64,000 bases of DNA from Herbaspirillum sp. meg3 (GCF_002257565.1 NZ_CP022736.1:4526001-4590000); one strand, 5' to 3'; counted from the stretch's first letter, positions 19,259 through 29,193 are shown. Notes: generated from the sequence alone by a model not told the origin. Translations and numbers: made by a program.

Positions 19259-20107
19259 TTACGCCGTCGCCGGCACAGTGCTGCCGGACAGGGAACGTGC
19301 CAGCGCCAGCGCGATCCAGGTGATCAGACCGAGCACGATGGACAAGGCTGCCGACATCGCGAAATTGGCATAGCTGGTGAATTCGTTATAGATCGCCATC
19401 GGCAAGACATCAATGTTGGTCGCCAGTGTGAACGCCGTACCGAAGGCGCCGACGCTGGTGGCAAAGCAAATCGCCCCGGACGAAATCAGCGCAGGCGTGA
19501 GCGCCGGCACCATGACGTCAAGGAACACACGTACCGGACTCGCGCCGAGCGAACGGGCGGCTTCTTCCAGTGAAGGATCCAGCTTTTCTGCCGCGGCGAT
19601 CACCGTGAGAATCACGCGCGGAATCGAAAAATACAGATACCCCAGAAACAAGCCCGCCAGCGAATACGCAAACACCATCGACTCGCCGAACAACTTGTCG
19701 GTCAGCGCCCCGATCAGGCCCTGCCGTCCGGCCAGCATGATGACCATGAAACCGACCACTACGCCGGGGAACGCCAACGGAAAGGTCAGCATCGCCAGCA
19801 GCAGCGGCTTGCCGGGAAAACGGTTACGTTGCAAAAATAAACCGACGAAGGATGAAATCGCCAGCGTCGCCACGGTGACAACGCCGGACAGCACCAGCGT
19901 CGACACCAGGCTCAAAAAGTAGTGGCGATTGGTCATGACGGCCAGATAGGCCATCGCTCCCGTCGGACCGCTGGCGCCGACGCCGACCAGACGCAGCATC
20001 GGCAGCAGCCAGAACGCTGCGAACAGCGTCATGCCCGGCACCGCAAACAACCAGACTTTACTGCCCGGGCGTTTGCGGTTGGACTTATTAGTCACGTGCA
20101 CCGACAT
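19259..20107 (-). CDS. ABC transporter permease (first)
   Basis: Inner-membrane permease, six or so membrane spans, with the EAA loop EEAARSLGASPVRVFLDVMVPALTP. 282 residues. The N-terminus is basic (NKSNRKRPGSK) before the first span. It starts 2 nt after the stop of the binding protein, so the two are tightly linked. Pairing of two distinct permeases fits the PotB/PotC or PhnU/PhnV arrangement. Confidence 0.9.
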   Translation of the reverse strand: MSVHVTNKSNRKRPGSKVWLFAVPGMTLFAAFWLLPMLRLVGVGASGPTGAMAYLAVMTNRHYFLSLVSTLVLSGVVTVATLAISSFVGLFLQRNRFPGKPLLLAMLTFPLAFPGVVVGFMVIMLAGRQGLIGALTDKLFGESMVFAYSLAGLFLGYLYFSIPRVILTVIAAAEKLDPSLEEAARSLGASPVRVFLDVMVPALTPALISSGAICFATSVGAFGTAFTLATNIDVLPMAIYNEFTSYANFAMSAALSIVLGLITWIALALARSLSGSTVPATA

Positions 20108-20109
20108 AG

Positions 20110-21129
20110 TTATTTCACTTCAGCCAGGTAACGTTCGCTGAACTGACGCTGCACTTGAGCCATCTTGCCGTAGTCGACCGACTTGGCGCGCGCATAGTCA
20201 GCTGCAGGCAGGAAGCGTGCTTCGGCTTCTTTCGAAATAGCCGAGGCGCGCACCGGGCGCAGGTAAGCGTTGGCCCAGATTGCCTGGCCTTCATTCGACA
20301 GCAGGAAGTCCAGCACCTTCTTGGCGTTGGCTTGGTTCGGGCCGTTCTTCACAAGGCTGACGACGTAAGGCACGGTAACGCTGCCTTCTGCCGGAATCAC
20401 GAATGCGACATTGGCTTTGTCCTTGTACTTGGCGCGGTAAGCGTCGAAGTCGTAGCCGAACAGGATAGGAATTTCACCCGAGATCAGACGTGCGTAGGAA
20501 GTTTGCTTCGGCACAATCGGTTGATTTTTTTGCAGCGACTTGAAGAAGTTGATGCCCGGTGTGAAGTTGTCCAGCGTGCCGCCCAATGCCTGGTTCACCG
20601 CCACGGCGCCGACATAGCCGACGAAGGCGCTGGCCGGATCCAGGTAGCCGATCAGCCCCTTGTACTCAGGCTTGAGCAGATCCGCCCACGAGCGCGGTAC
20701 CGGCTTGCCCTTCAGCGCATCGACATTGACCATCAGCCCCATGGTGCCCGAGTGGATTGTGGTCCAGTAGCCTTCCGGATCTTTCAGACCCGCAGGCACG
20801 TCGTTCCATCCGGCTGGTTTGTAGGGCGTGATGATGTCGTTTTTCTTGGCTTCGATGCCGAAGGTCACGCCAACGTAGGTGAAGTCGGCAACCGGGCTGG
20901 CCTTTTCAGCCATGATCTGCGCCAGCGCCTGACCGCTGTTCTTGTTGTCAGGCGGCACGGTGATGCCGGTCTTTTCCTTGATGGTCTTGATCTGGGTAGC
21001 CCAGTCAGCCCATTCCGGCGGGCAGTTGTAGCAGATGACGTTTTGCGCGGCAACGCTGAACGAGGCCGCGAGCGCGGCGCTGGCTGCCAGCGTCTGGAGG
21101 ATTTTTGACGATTTTGCAAATAAGCGCAT
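20110..21129 (-). CDS. periplasmic solute-binding protein of ABC importer
   Basis: 339 residues from the ATG at 21,129 (GGAA 6 nt upstream). A signal peptide runs through AALAASFSVAAQ. The mature start VICYNCPPEWADWATQIKTI and the fold resemble class-II binding proteins for Fe3+, thiamine or 2-aminoethylphosphonate (AfuA/PhnS group). A pair of Cys sits close to the mature N-terminus region only once (YNCPPE), so no lipidation. The co-encoded phosphodiesterase makes a phosphorus compound the best guess for the ligand; the sequence alone does not settle it. Confidence 0.88.
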   Translation of the reverse strand: MRLFAKSSKILQTLAASAALAASFSVAAQNVICYNCPPEWADWATQIKTIKEKTGITVPPDNKNSGQALAQIMAEKASPVADFTYVGVTFGIEAKKNDIITPYKPAGWNDVPAGLKDPEGYWTTIHSGTMGLMVNVDALKGKPVPRSWADLLKPEYKGLIGYLDPASAFVGYVGAVAVNQALGGTLDNFTPGINFFKSLQKNQPIVPKQTSYARLISGEIPILFGYDFDAYRAKYKDKANVAFVIPAEGSVTVPYVVSLVKNGPNQANAKKVLDFLLSNEGQAIWANAYLRPVRASAISKEAEARFLPAADYARAKSVDYGKMAQVQRQFSERYLAEVK

Positions 21130-21194
21130 GTGAATTCCATTCTGTTGCTGTTGATATTTTGTAAAACGAGAGCGGGTGAGGAAAAACGAAAAAC

Positions 21195-22214
21195 TCAAGG
21201 GACAAACATTTGCGCCGATCCGCCATGACGGATAGCGTGCGCGAGAATGCTGGAAGCAGGCTGACCGGCGCCATCAGGACTGCCCTGTTCGATTGCCGCC
21301 ACCAGCGTACGCAGCGCGACCTCGCCGATCTGTTCCGATGGCTGCACGGCGCTGGCCAGCACGGGAGACATCATTTCGCCCAGCGGGATGCCGTCGAAAC
21401 CCATGACGGAAATATCCTGCGGCACGCGCAAACCTAGCGCACGCAAGTCGCGCATGGCTGCAAAAGCCAGCAAATCATTCGAACAGAACAAGGCGCTCGG
21501 CCGCTGCCGCGGGTCGGCAAAGGACTGCAGATGATCAACGCCGAGACCGGTGTGACGAGGCACTTCGATCGGCGTCAGCGGCGTCAGGCCATGTTCGCGC
21601 ATGGCGTCGACGTAGCCGTGATAACGCTGGATCGCGCGGTCGGATGCATGAAAGTAGCCGGACAACATCTGGATGCGTGTATGACCCAACGCAATCAAAT
21701 GTGCCACTGCGTCGTGCGCGGCAGCGCGATTGTCAACCGAGACCGACAGGCGAGAGGCCTGCTGCGGCTGGTTGTAGGTCAATACATAAGGAATGCCTTC
21801 GCTGTCGAGCACATCCAGCGTCGTACTGGCGCTGGCGTCGGCCACCGTCAAAATTACGCCGTCGACGCGGTGGCTCAGCAGCAGGTCGACGGCGGCGGCC
21901 TCGTCTTCCTGGCGATATTCGGTGGCGGTGAACATCACCGAGTAATCCAGCGAGCGCGCCGCCAGCTCAATGCCTTGCAAGCACTGCGCAAAGACCGTGT
22001 TGGACAAGGTCGGTACGACGACACCAACGGTGCGCGAGCGCCCTGCACGCAGGTTGCGGCCGTTGAAGTTGGGACGAAAGCCCAAAGCGGCGATGGCCTC
22101 GTTGATCTTGCCGGCCGTGTCCGAACTCACGGATTCCGGCTTGTTGAGCAGGCGCGACACCGTCGCGGTAGAAACGCCGGCTTGCTGGGCAACTTGTTTG
22201 ATGGATGGCGGCAC
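21195..22214 (-). CDS. LacI-family transcriptional regulator
   Basis: 339 residues. N-terminal helix-turn-helix and hinge (IKQVAQQAGVSTATVSRLLNKPESVSSDTAGKI) followed by a periplasmic-binding-protein-like sensor domain. It is the first gene of the minus-strand importer operon, 65 nt before the binding-protein start, and is the natural local regulator responding to the transported ligand or a product. A LacI-type imperfect palindrome lies about 20 nt before its start. Confidence 0.92.
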   Translation of the reverse strand: MPPSIKQVAQQAGVSTATVSRLLNKPESVSSDTAGKINEAIAALGFRPNFNGRNLRAGRSRTVGVVVPTLSNTVFAQCLQGIELAARSLDYSVMFTATEYRQEDEAAAVDLLLSHRVDGVILTVADASASTTLDVLDSEGIPYVLTYNQPQQASRLSVSVDNRAAAHDAVAHLIALGHTRIQMLSGYFHASDRAIQRYHGYVDAMREHGLTPLTPIEVPRHTGLGVDHLQSFADPRQRPSALFCSNDLLAFAAMRDLRALGLRVPQDISVMGFDGIPLGEMMSPVLASAVQPSEQIGEVALRTLVAAIEQGSPDGAGQPASSILAHAIRHGGSAQMFVP

Positions 22215-22234
22215 GATGTCGGGTGATGACCGTT

Positions 22235-22250
22235 ATGAAAACGATTACAT
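22235..22250 (-). promoter_or_regulatory. candidate LacI-family operator
   Basis: ATGAAAAC|GATTACAT: imperfect palindrome, 6 of 8 half-site positions symmetric, with the central CG typical of LacI/GalR operators. Its position, 21 nt upstream of the regulator's start, suggests autoregulation of the importer operon. A related GAACGTTTTC lies about 40 nt further upstream. Confidence 0.4.
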
Positions 22251-22404
22251 CGTGCCAGCGCAATGTTACGGGGTCATGACCATGAACGTTTTCGAGCAGA
22301 ATTGCGACTGTTTCAGCATGGAAATTAAAAATCTTTCCATCCGGTCATTTTTTGTGGCCAAACTGACATCAACGCTAAACTAGGTCGACACAGAGGCGAG
22401 CCAG

Positions 22405-22410
22405 TATAAT
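22405..22410 (+). promoter_or_regulatory. -10 element of leuS promoter
   Basis: A perfect TATAAT 36 nt before the leuS ATG. No good -35 at 16-18 nt spacing is visible (TCGACA lies at 14 nt), so only the -10 is claimed. Confidence 0.45.
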
Positions 22411-22445
22411 GTCGGGTTTCGATCTTTCCTTTGCCTCAACCCGTC

Positions 22446-25091
22446 ATGCAAGATAAATATAGCCCCGCAGAAGTAGAACAATCCGCGCAGCAGCACTGGA
22501 TCGCGACCGACGCTTACAAAACCGTCGAACACGCGAAAGACAAGAATGGCCGCGACAAGAAGAAGTTCTACGCCTGTTCAATGCTGCCCTACCCATCGGG
22601 CAAGCTGCACATGGGCCACGTGCGCAATTACACGATCAATGACGTGATGTATCGCTACCTGCGCATGAGCGGCTACAACGTGCTCATGCCGATGGGCTGG
22701 GATGCGTTCGGCATGCCAGCTGAAAACGCAGCGATGGCCAACGGCGTGCCGCCGGCGCAATGGACTTACTCGAACATCGAGTACATGAAGAAGCAGATGG
22801 CCTCCATGGGTCTGGCGATCGACTGGTCGCGCGAGATGACGGCCTGCTCGCCTGAATACTACAAGTGGAACCAATGGATGTTCCTGAAGATGCTTGAGAA
22901 AGGCATCATCTACAAGAAGACCGGCACCGTGAACTGGGATCCGATCGACCAGACCGTGCTGGCCAACGAACAAGTCATCGACGGCAAGGGCTGGCGCTCG
23001 GGCGCAGTCATCGAGAAACGTGAAATTCCGATGTACTACGCCAAGATCACCGACTACGCCGACGAGCTGCTGGAACACGTCGAAACCAAGCTGCCGGGCT
23101 GGCCCGAGCGCGTGCGCCTGATGCAGGCCAACTGGATCGGCAAGTCGACCGGTGTGCGTTTTGCTTTCCCGCACGATATCAAGGACGACGGTCAGCTCAT
23201 CAACGACGGCAAACTGTGGGTCTTCACCACACGCGCTGACACCGTGATGGGCGTGACCTTCTGCGCCGTCGCGCCGGAACATGCACTGGCGACCTTCGCC
23301 GCCAAGAACAATCCTGCGCTGCAAGACTTCATCGCTGAATGCAAAAAGGGCAGCGTCATCGAAGCCGATATGGCAACGATGGAAAAGAAGGGCATGCCGA
23401 CCGGCATGTTCGTCACGCATCCGCTGACCGGCGCACAAGTCGAAGTATGGGTCGGCAACTACGTGCTGATCACCTACGGTGACGGCGCCGTGATGGGCGT
23501 GCCTGCACATGACGAGCGGGATTTCGCTTTCGCAAAAAAATACAATCTGGCGATCAGGCAGGTCGTGGCCGTTGAAGGCAAGACATACTCCACCGACGCG
23601 TGGGAAGAATGGTACGGCGACAAGGAAAGCGGCAAGACCGTCGACTCCGGCAAATACGACGGCCTCGGCTATCAGGCTGCGGTTGATGCGGTTGCGGCTG
23701 ATCTGACCGCCAAGGGTCTGGGCGAAAAGAAAGTCACCTTCCGTCTGCGTGACTGGGGTATCTCACGCCAGCGCTACTGGGGTACGCCAATTCCGATCAT
23801 CCACTGCGGCGATTGCGGCGACGTACCCGTGCCTGAGAAAGACCTGCCGGTCGTTCTGCCGGAAGACTGCGTGCCGGACGGCAGCGGCAACCCGCTCAAC
23901 AAGCATGAAAAATTCCTGCACGTGGATTGCCCGAAATGCGGCAAACCTGCACGCCGCGAAACCGACACGATGGATACCTTCGTCGACTCGTCGTGGTACT
24001 ACATGCGCTATACGTCGCCACAGAGCAATGATGCGATGGTCGACTCGCGCAACGATTACTGGATGCCGATGGACCAGTACATCGGCGGTATCGAACATGC
24101 TGTATTGCACTTGCTGTACGCCCGCTTCTGGACCAAGGTCATGCGCGACTTCGGTCTGGTGAAGTTCGACGAGCCGTTCACCAACCTGCTCACGCAAGGC
24201 ATGGTGCTCAACGAGACTTACTATCGCGAAGACGCCGCCGGCAAGAAGACCTGGATCAATCCTGCCGACGTCGAACTGACGCACGACGACAAGGGCCGCC
24301 CGGTCACCGCCATCCTCAAAGAAGACGGCCAGCCGGTCATCATCGGCGGCACCGAAAAGATGTCGAAGTCGAAGAACAACGGTATCGATCCGCAAGCACA
24401 GATCGACCAGTACGGCGCCGACACCGCGCGTCTGTTCACCATGTTTGCGTCGCCACCGGAACAGACGCTGGAATGGTCGGGTACCGGCGTTGAAGGCGCC
24501 AACCGCTTCCTGCGCCGCGTGTGGGCGTTCGCATACAACAACGCTGCGCGCATTGAAGGCACCGGCGCTGTGGATGCATCGCAACTGACCGACGCGCTCA
24601 AGACGCTGCGCCGCGAAGTACACAAGATCCTGCAACAAGCCGATCACGACCTGAAGCGTATTCAGTACAACACCGTGGTGTCGGCCTGCATGAAGATGCT
24701 CAACACGCTAGAAGCCGCCAAGCTGGAAGACAGCCCGGCCGCCAACGCGGTGCTGGCAGAATGCACATCGATCTTCCTGCGTATCCTCAATCCGATCACG
24801 CCACACATTACCCACGCGCTGTGGCAGGAACTGGGCTTCGCCAAGCAACAAGGCGATATCCTCGATGCCGAGTGGCCGCAAGTCGACGCCGCTGCGCTGG
24901 AGCAAAGCGAGATCGAAATGATGATTCAGGTCAACGGCAAACTGCGCGGCAGCATCACCGTCGCCAAGAACGCCGACAAGGCCGCCATCGAAGCGCTGGC
25001 ACTGGCCAACGAAAGCGTGCAGAAATTCCTGACCGGCGCACCGAAGAAAGTGATCGTCGTGCCGGGCAAGCTGATCAACATCGTTGCCTGA
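22446..25091 (+). CDS. leuS: leucyl-tRNA synthetase
   Basis: Charges tRNA-Leu. 881 residues from the ATG at 22,446; an upstream in-frame TTG adds five residues and is less likely. Class I HIGH motif as HMGH (55-58) in YPSGKLHMGHVRN; KMSKS near residue 640 (TEKMSKSKNNG); editing domain in between with the T-rich TTRADTVMGVTF; a zinc-type CPKCGKPARRETDTMDTFVDSSWY segment. Start of the leuS-lptE-holA-proA run. Confidence 0.98.
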   Translation: MQDKYSPAEVEQSAQQHWIATDAYKTVEHAKDKNGRDKKKFYACSMLPYPSGKLHMGHVRNYTINDVMYRYLRMSGYNVLMPMGWDAFGMPAENAAMANGVPPAQWTYSNIEYMKKQMASMGLAIDWSREMTACSPEYYKWNQWMFLKMLEKGIIYKKTGTVNWDPIDQTVLANEQVIDGKGWRSGAVIEKREIPMYYAKITDYADELLEHVETKLPGWPERVRLMQANWIGKSTGVRFAFPHDIKDDGQLINDGKLWVFTTRADTVMGVTFCAVAPEHALATFAAKNNPALQDFIAECKKGSVIEADMATMEKKGMPTGMFVTHPLTGAQVEVWVGNYVLITYGDGAVMGVPAHDERDFAFAKKYNLAIRQVVAVEGKTYSTDAWEEWYGDKESGKTVDSGKYDGLGYQAAVDAVAADLTAKGLGEKKVTFRLRDWGISRQRYWGTPIPIIHCGDCGDVPVPEKDLPVVLPEDCVPDGSGNPLNKHEKFLHVDCPKCGKPARRETDTMDTFVDSSWYYMRYTSPQSNDAMVDSRNDYWMPMDQYIGGIEHAVLHLLYARFWTKVMRDFGLVKFDEPFTNLLTQGMVLNETYYREDAAGKKTWINPADVELTHDDKGRPVTAILKEDGQPVIIGGTEKMSKSKNNGIDPQAQIDQYGADTARLFTMFASPPEQTLEWSGTGVEGANRFLRRVWAFAYNNAARIEGTGAVDASQLTDALKTLRREVHKILQQADHDLKRIQYNTVVSACMKMLNTLEAAKLEDSPAANAVLAECTSIFLRILNPITPHITHALWQELGFAKQQGDILDAEWPQVDAAALEQSEIEMMIQVNGKLRGSITVAKNADKAAIEALALANESVQKFLTGAPKKVIVVPGKLINIVA

Positions 25092-25153
25092 TAGAGATAC
25101 CCATAACGATACGCACAACTCACGCCCACGAACCTGACCACGGACACATCTAC

Positions 25154-25684
25154 ATGCCATTTCAACTTCACCGACGCAAAGCACTGCAATGGTTCCTGAT
25201 GCTGCTGGCAGCGGTCATGCTCAGCGCCTGCGGCTTCCACATGCGCGGACCGGCGCAGCTGCCGTTCAAGTCGATTTACGTCGGCTTTTCCGGTAACTCG
25301 TCTCTGGGCACCGAGCTGAAGCGATACATCCGCGCCAGCGGCGTGGAGGTCACGGACAAAGCCACCGAAGCGGAAGCGATCCTGCAAGTCTTGGCTGACA
25401 CGCGCGAGAAAAAGATCCTGTCGCTGAACACCAACGGCCAGGTGCGCGAATACAGCCTGTATCAACGCTTCAGCTTCCAGGTCAAAGACCAGGCCGGCAA
25501 GGTGCTGATTGCGCCGGCATCGATCGTCCTCAAGCGCGACATCACCTATGACGCTAACCAGGAACTGGCGAAGCAGGCAGAAGAAGTGCTGCTGTACCGC
25601 GACATGCAAACCGATCTGGTGCAACAGATCCTGCGCCGCCTGTCCGCGACCAAGACCAACGTCGACGAAACTGTTCAGGAATAA
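25154..25684 (+). CDS. lptE: LPS-assembly lipoprotein LptE
   Basis: Plug of the LptD outer-membrane LPS translocon. 176 residues from the ATG at 25,154. Signal peptide with lipobox LSAC (Cys about residue 24), then GFHMRGPAQLPFKSIYV, the conserved LptE start. Placed between leuS and holA as in most proteobacteria; 3 nt before holA. Confidence 0.95.
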   Translation: MPFQLHRRKALQWFLMLLAAVMLSACGFHMRGPAQLPFKSIYVGFSGNSSLGTELKRYIRASGVEVTDKATEAEAILQVLADTREKKILSLNTNGQVREYSLYQRFSFQVKDQAGKVLIAPASIVLKRDITYDANQELAKQAEEVLLYRDMQTDLVQQILRRLSATKTNVDETVQE

Positions 25685-25687
25685 CAG

Positions 25688-26707
25688 ATGCAGCTGCGGC
25701 TAGACGCGCTTGAGACGCACCTGGCGAAATCACTGTCGCCGCTCTATGTCATCGCCAGCGACGAACATCTGCTGGCGCTTGAAGCTGCCGACAAGATCCG
25801 CAAGACCGCACGCGCCAACGGCTATACCGAACGCGACGTGCTCGTCGTCGAACGCAGCTTCAAGTGGGGCGAACTGCTCGCCGCCAACCAGTCGCAATCG
25901 CTGTTCGGCGACAAAAAACTGATCGAGCTGCGCATCCCCACCGGCAAACCCGGCAAGGACGGCGGCCAGGCGTTGCAAGAATATGCAGCCAACCTGAATC
26001 CCGACAACCTGACCATCATCAGCCTTCCCAAGCTGGATTGGGCCACCGCGAAAGCGGCCTGGGTCGGTACGCTGCAACAGGCCGGCGTGTATATCGACAT
26101 TCCGCTGGTCGAGCGCGCACATCTGCCCGGCTGGATCGGCAACCGCCTCGCTGCCCAGCAGCAGAGCGCCGACCGCCAATGCATGGATTTCATCGCCGAC
26201 CGCGTCGAAGGCAATCTGCTCGCGGCGCATCAGGAGATTCAAAAGCTCGGCCTGCTCTATCCCACCGGCAAGCTGACGTTTGAGCAAGTGCATGACGCCG
26301 TGCTGAACGTGGCACGCTATGACGTCTTCAAACTCAACGAAGCGATGCTGTCGGGCGACGCCGCCCGCCTCATGCGCATGATGGATGGGCTGAAGGGCGA
26401 AGGCGAAGCGCTGCCGCTGGTGCTGTGGGCCGTGGCCGAAGAAGTGCGCACGCTGCTCAAGCTCAAATCCGGCGTCACACAAGGCAAGCAGCTGGGCATG
26501 CTGCTCAAGGAATACCGCATCTGGGGTCCGCGCGAAAAACTGATGGAGCCGGCACTGCGCCGCATCAGCCTGCCGACGCTGCAGACCGCGTTGCAGGAAG
26601 CCGCGCAGATCGACAAGATGGTCAAGGGCTTGCGGGCGAAGGCATTTTCCGGCGACGCCTGGGATGCGCTGTCGCAGCTGGGCCTCAAGCTCGCACGCGG
26701 CTACTGA
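25688..26707 (+). CDS. holA: DNA polymerase III subunit delta
   Basis: Clamp-loader subunit that opens the beta clamp. 339 residues. N-terminal SPLYVIASDEHLLALEAADKIR and the ERSFKWGELLAANQSQSLFGDKKLIELR block are typical of HolA; C-terminal helical collar domain. It begins 3 nt after lptE. Confidence 0.96.
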   Translation: MQLRLDALETHLAKSLSPLYVIASDEHLLALEAADKIRKTARANGYTERDVLVVERSFKWGELLAANQSQSLFGDKKLIELRIPTGKPGKDGGQALQEYAANLNPDNLTIISLPKLDWATAKAAWVGTLQQAGVYIDIPLVERAHLPGWIGNRLAAQQQSADRQCMDFIADRVEGNLLAAHQEIQKLGLLYPTGKLTFEQVHDAVLNVARYDVFKLNEAMLSGDAARLMRMMDGLKGEGEALPLVLWAVAEEVRTLLKLKSGVTQGKQLGMLLKEYRIWGPREKLMEPALRRISLPTLQTALQEAAQIDKMVKGLRAKAFSGDAWDALSQLGLKLARGY

Positions 26708-26739
26708 GACGCTACTGAATTTAGTTTAGAGAACACATC

Positions 26740-28011
26740 ATGACGATCGACATCGAACAATACATGACCGACATCGGCCAGCGCGCCCGCAAGGCATCTC
26801 GCGCCATGGCCAAGGCAGACAGCGCCGCCAAGAACCGCGCGCTGACACTCATCGCCGCCGCCATCCGCCGCGATGCAGATACACTGCGCGCCGCCAATCA
26901 GCAAGACCTGGCCGCCGCACGCGCCAACGGTTTGTCGGATGCCATGCTCGATCGCCTGACGCTGTCGGACAAAGCTATCGCCACCATGGCCGAAGGCCTG
27001 GAACAGATCGTCGCCCTGCCCGATCCTATCGGTGAAATTTCCAACATGAAGTACCGCCCGACCGGCATCCAGGTCGGCCAGATGCGTGTCCCGCTGGGCG
27101 TCATCGGCATCATCTACGAAGCACGTCCCAATGTCACCGTCGACGCGGCGGGCCTGTGCATCAAGAGCGGCAACGCGACGATACTGCGTGGCGGTTCTGA
27201 AGCCATTCATTGCAATCAGGCGTTGGCGAAACTGGTCAAAGAAGGTCTGGCCGGCGCCGGTTTGCCGCAAGACGCCGTGCAAGTGGTCGAGACCACCGAC
27301 CGCGCCGCCGTCGGCGCGCTGATCACCATGACCGAATACGTTGACGTCATCGTACCGCGCGGCGGCAAAGGACTGATCGAGCGCCTGATCAAGGAATCCA
27401 AGGTACCGATGATCAAGCATCTGGACGGCATTTGCCATGTCTACATCGACGACAAGGCCGACCTGCAAAAGGCGCTGGACGTCGCCTTCAACGCCAAGTG
27501 CCACCGCTACGGCACCTGCAACACCATGGAAACTCTGCTGGTGGCGCGCGCCATCGCGACCGACGTGTTGCCGAAGCTGGCCGAGCTGTACCGCACCAAG
27601 GAAGTCGAATTGCGCGGCGACGCTGAAAGCCGCCAGATCCTGGCCGGTTATCCGCTGCTGAAAGAAGCCGTCGAAGAAGACTGGAGCACCGAATACCTGG
27701 CGCCGATTCTGGCTGTGAAAATCGTCGCCGACATGGACGAAGCAATCGAGCACATCAACACCTACTCGTCGCAGCACACTGACGCCATCGTCACGGAAGA
27801 TTACACCCGCGCCATGCGTTTCCTGCGCGAAGTCGATTCGGCTTCGGTAATGGTCAATGCCTCGACGCGTTTCGCCGACGGTTTTGAATACGGCCTCGGT
27901 GCCGAAATCGGTATCTCCAACGACAAACTGCATGCACGCGGCCCGGTCGGTCTGGAAGGACTGACTTCGCTGAAATACGTCGTATTGGGACAAGGACAAG
28001 TACGCCAATAA
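26740..28011 (+). CDS. proA: gamma-glutamyl phosphate reductase
   Basis: Second step of proline synthesis: NADPH reduction of gamma-glutamyl phosphate to the semialdehyde. 423 residues. Aldehyde-dehydrogenase-like fold; catalytic Cys near residue 259 in the YGTCNTMETLL block; RGGKGLIERLIKESKVPMIKHLDGICHVY segment; ends FEYGLGAEIGISNDKLHARGPVGLEGLTSLKYVV, the ProA signature. Confidence 0.98.
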   Translation: MTIDIEQYMTDIGQRARKASRAMAKADSAAKNRALTLIAAAIRRDADTLRAANQQDLAAARANGLSDAMLDRLTLSDKAIATMAEGLEQIVALPDPIGEISNMKYRPTGIQVGQMRVPLGVIGIIYEARPNVTVDAAGLCIKSGNATILRGGSEAIHCNQALAKLVKEGLAGAGLPQDAVQVVETTDRAAVGALITMTEYVDVIVPRGGKGLIERLIKESKVPMIKHLDGICHVYIDDKADLQKALDVAFNAKCHRYGTCNTMETLLVARAIATDVLPKLAELYRTKEVELRGDAESRQILAGYPLLKEAVEEDWSTEYLAPILAVKIVADMDEAIEHINTYSSQHTDAIVTEDYTRAMRFLREVDSASVMVNASTRFADGFEYGLGAEIGISNDKLHARGPVGLEGLTSLKYVVLGQGQVRQ

Positions 28012-28056
28012 GCGTTACTGTTTTACCTCTCAGCCAATCGCCAAAAAGGAAACCAC

Positions 28057-28479
28057 ATGCTCTGGATCAAAGCCCTGCACATCGTATTCATTGCCTCGTG
28101 GTTCGCCGGCCTGTTCTACTTGCCGCGCATCTTCGTCAATCTGGCGCAGGAAACCGAAATCGTTGTCAAAGAACGTCTGCTCGGCATGGCGCGTCGCCTG
28201 TATCGTTTCACCACCATTCTGGCGATTCCGGCGATCGCGCTGGGCTTGTACCTGTATCTGGTCATCGGCATCGGCAAAGGTCCGGGCAACGGCTGGATGC
28301 ATGCCAAGCTGGCACTGGTGATTCTGGTGATCGGCTATCACCATGCCTGCGGTTCGCTGCTCAAGAAGTTCGAAAACGGTCAAAACAAGCGCAGCCACAC
28401 CTGGTTCCGCTGGTTCAACGAAGTCCCGGTATTATTGCTGTTGGCCATTGTGATCCTGGTCGTCGTCAAGCCGTTCTGA
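28057..28479 (+). CDS. hemJ: protoporphyrinogen IX oxidase, HemJ type
   Basis: Oxidises protoporphyrinogen IX to protoporphyrin IX in the inner membrane, the step before ferrochelatase. 140 residues, four membrane spans. The HemJ/UPF0093 signature is seen in WIKALHIVFIASWFAGLFYLPRIFV with conserved His8, plus GWMHAKLALVILVIGYHH. AAAAGGA lies 6 nt before the ATG. It could be labelled CopD-family by domain searches. HemH is the other haem gene in this window. Confidence 0.88.
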   Translation: MLWIKALHIVFIASWFAGLFYLPRIFVNLAQETEIVVKERLLGMARRLYRFTTILAIPAIALGLYLYLVIGIGKGPGNGWMHAKLALVILVIGYHHACGSLLKKFENGQNKRSHTWFRWFNEVPVLLLLAIVILVVVKPF

Positions 28480-28531
28480 TTGTTGCCGCTCCACTTTCGA
28501 TTCACCCGACCCACCTTTTACGGAGTCCTTC

Positions 28532-29137
28532 ATGGGCAAAGTATGTGAATACTTCTTCGCGCCGCATTCCCCGTTTGCTTATCTGGGACACGCGCGTTTT
28601 GTCGCTTTGGCCAAGCAGTACGACGTGCAGGTCGTGCTCAAGCCTTTCGACCTGAGCAAGATTTTCGGCCAGTCCGGCGGTTTGCCGCTGGCCAAGCGCG
28701 CGCCGCAACGCCAGGCGTATCGACTCAAGGAACTGGCGCGCTGGAGCAAATTCCTCGGCCTGCCGATGAACCTGCAGCCGACTTACTTCCCGGTGCAGAG
28801 TGACGCCGCCGCACGCCTGATCATCGCCACGCAACTGGCGCACGGCACCAACGCCGCGCTGGAGCTGACCGGCGCCGTCATGCGTGCGATCTGGGAAGAA
28901 GAAAAGAACATCGCCGACAACGACACGCTGCTGGCAATCGCCAACGGCCTTGGCCATGATGGCGTGAGCCTGCTGAAGTCTTCCGAGACCGCGAGCGTGC
29001 AGGCCGAATTTGATCGTTTTACCGAAGAAGCCACCGCGGCCAATGTATTCGGCGCGCCCTGGTTTGTCGTGGACGGCGAAGGCTATTGGGGTCAGGACCG
29101 GCTCGATTTCGTCGAACGCGCATTTGCAGAAAAGTAA
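28532..29137 (+). CDS. 2-hydroxychromene-2-carboxylate isomerase family protein (DsbA-like fold)
   Basis: Glutathione-dependent isomerase/transferase fold of the kappa-GST type. 201 residues. The N-terminal FAPHSPFAYLGH carries the Ser that replaces the Cys of DsbA; the cis-Pro loop reads GAPWFVVDGEGYWGQDRLDFVE, diagnostic of HCCA isomerases. No naphthalene-catabolism genes are nearby, so the native substrate is uncertain. Confidence 0.88.
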   Translation: MGKVCEYFFAPHSPFAYLGHARFVALAKQYDVQVVLKPFDLSKIFGQSGGLPLAKRAPQRQAYRLKELARWSKFLGLPMNLQPTYFPVQSDAAARLIIATQLAHGTNAALELTGAVMRAIWEEEKNIADNDTLLAIANGLGHDGVSLLKSSETASVQAEFDRFTEEATAANVFGAPWFVVDGEGYWGQDRLDFVERAFAEK

Positions 29138-29193
29138 GTTGCCGAGGCTAGTATTGCATCGGCAATTGCAGCAAAAAACAGTATTCAAAGATT

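Noticed and set aside
26701..28008. 435-codon minus-strand open frame over proA
   Set aside because: Complementary shadow of proA. No ribosome-binding site or known product.
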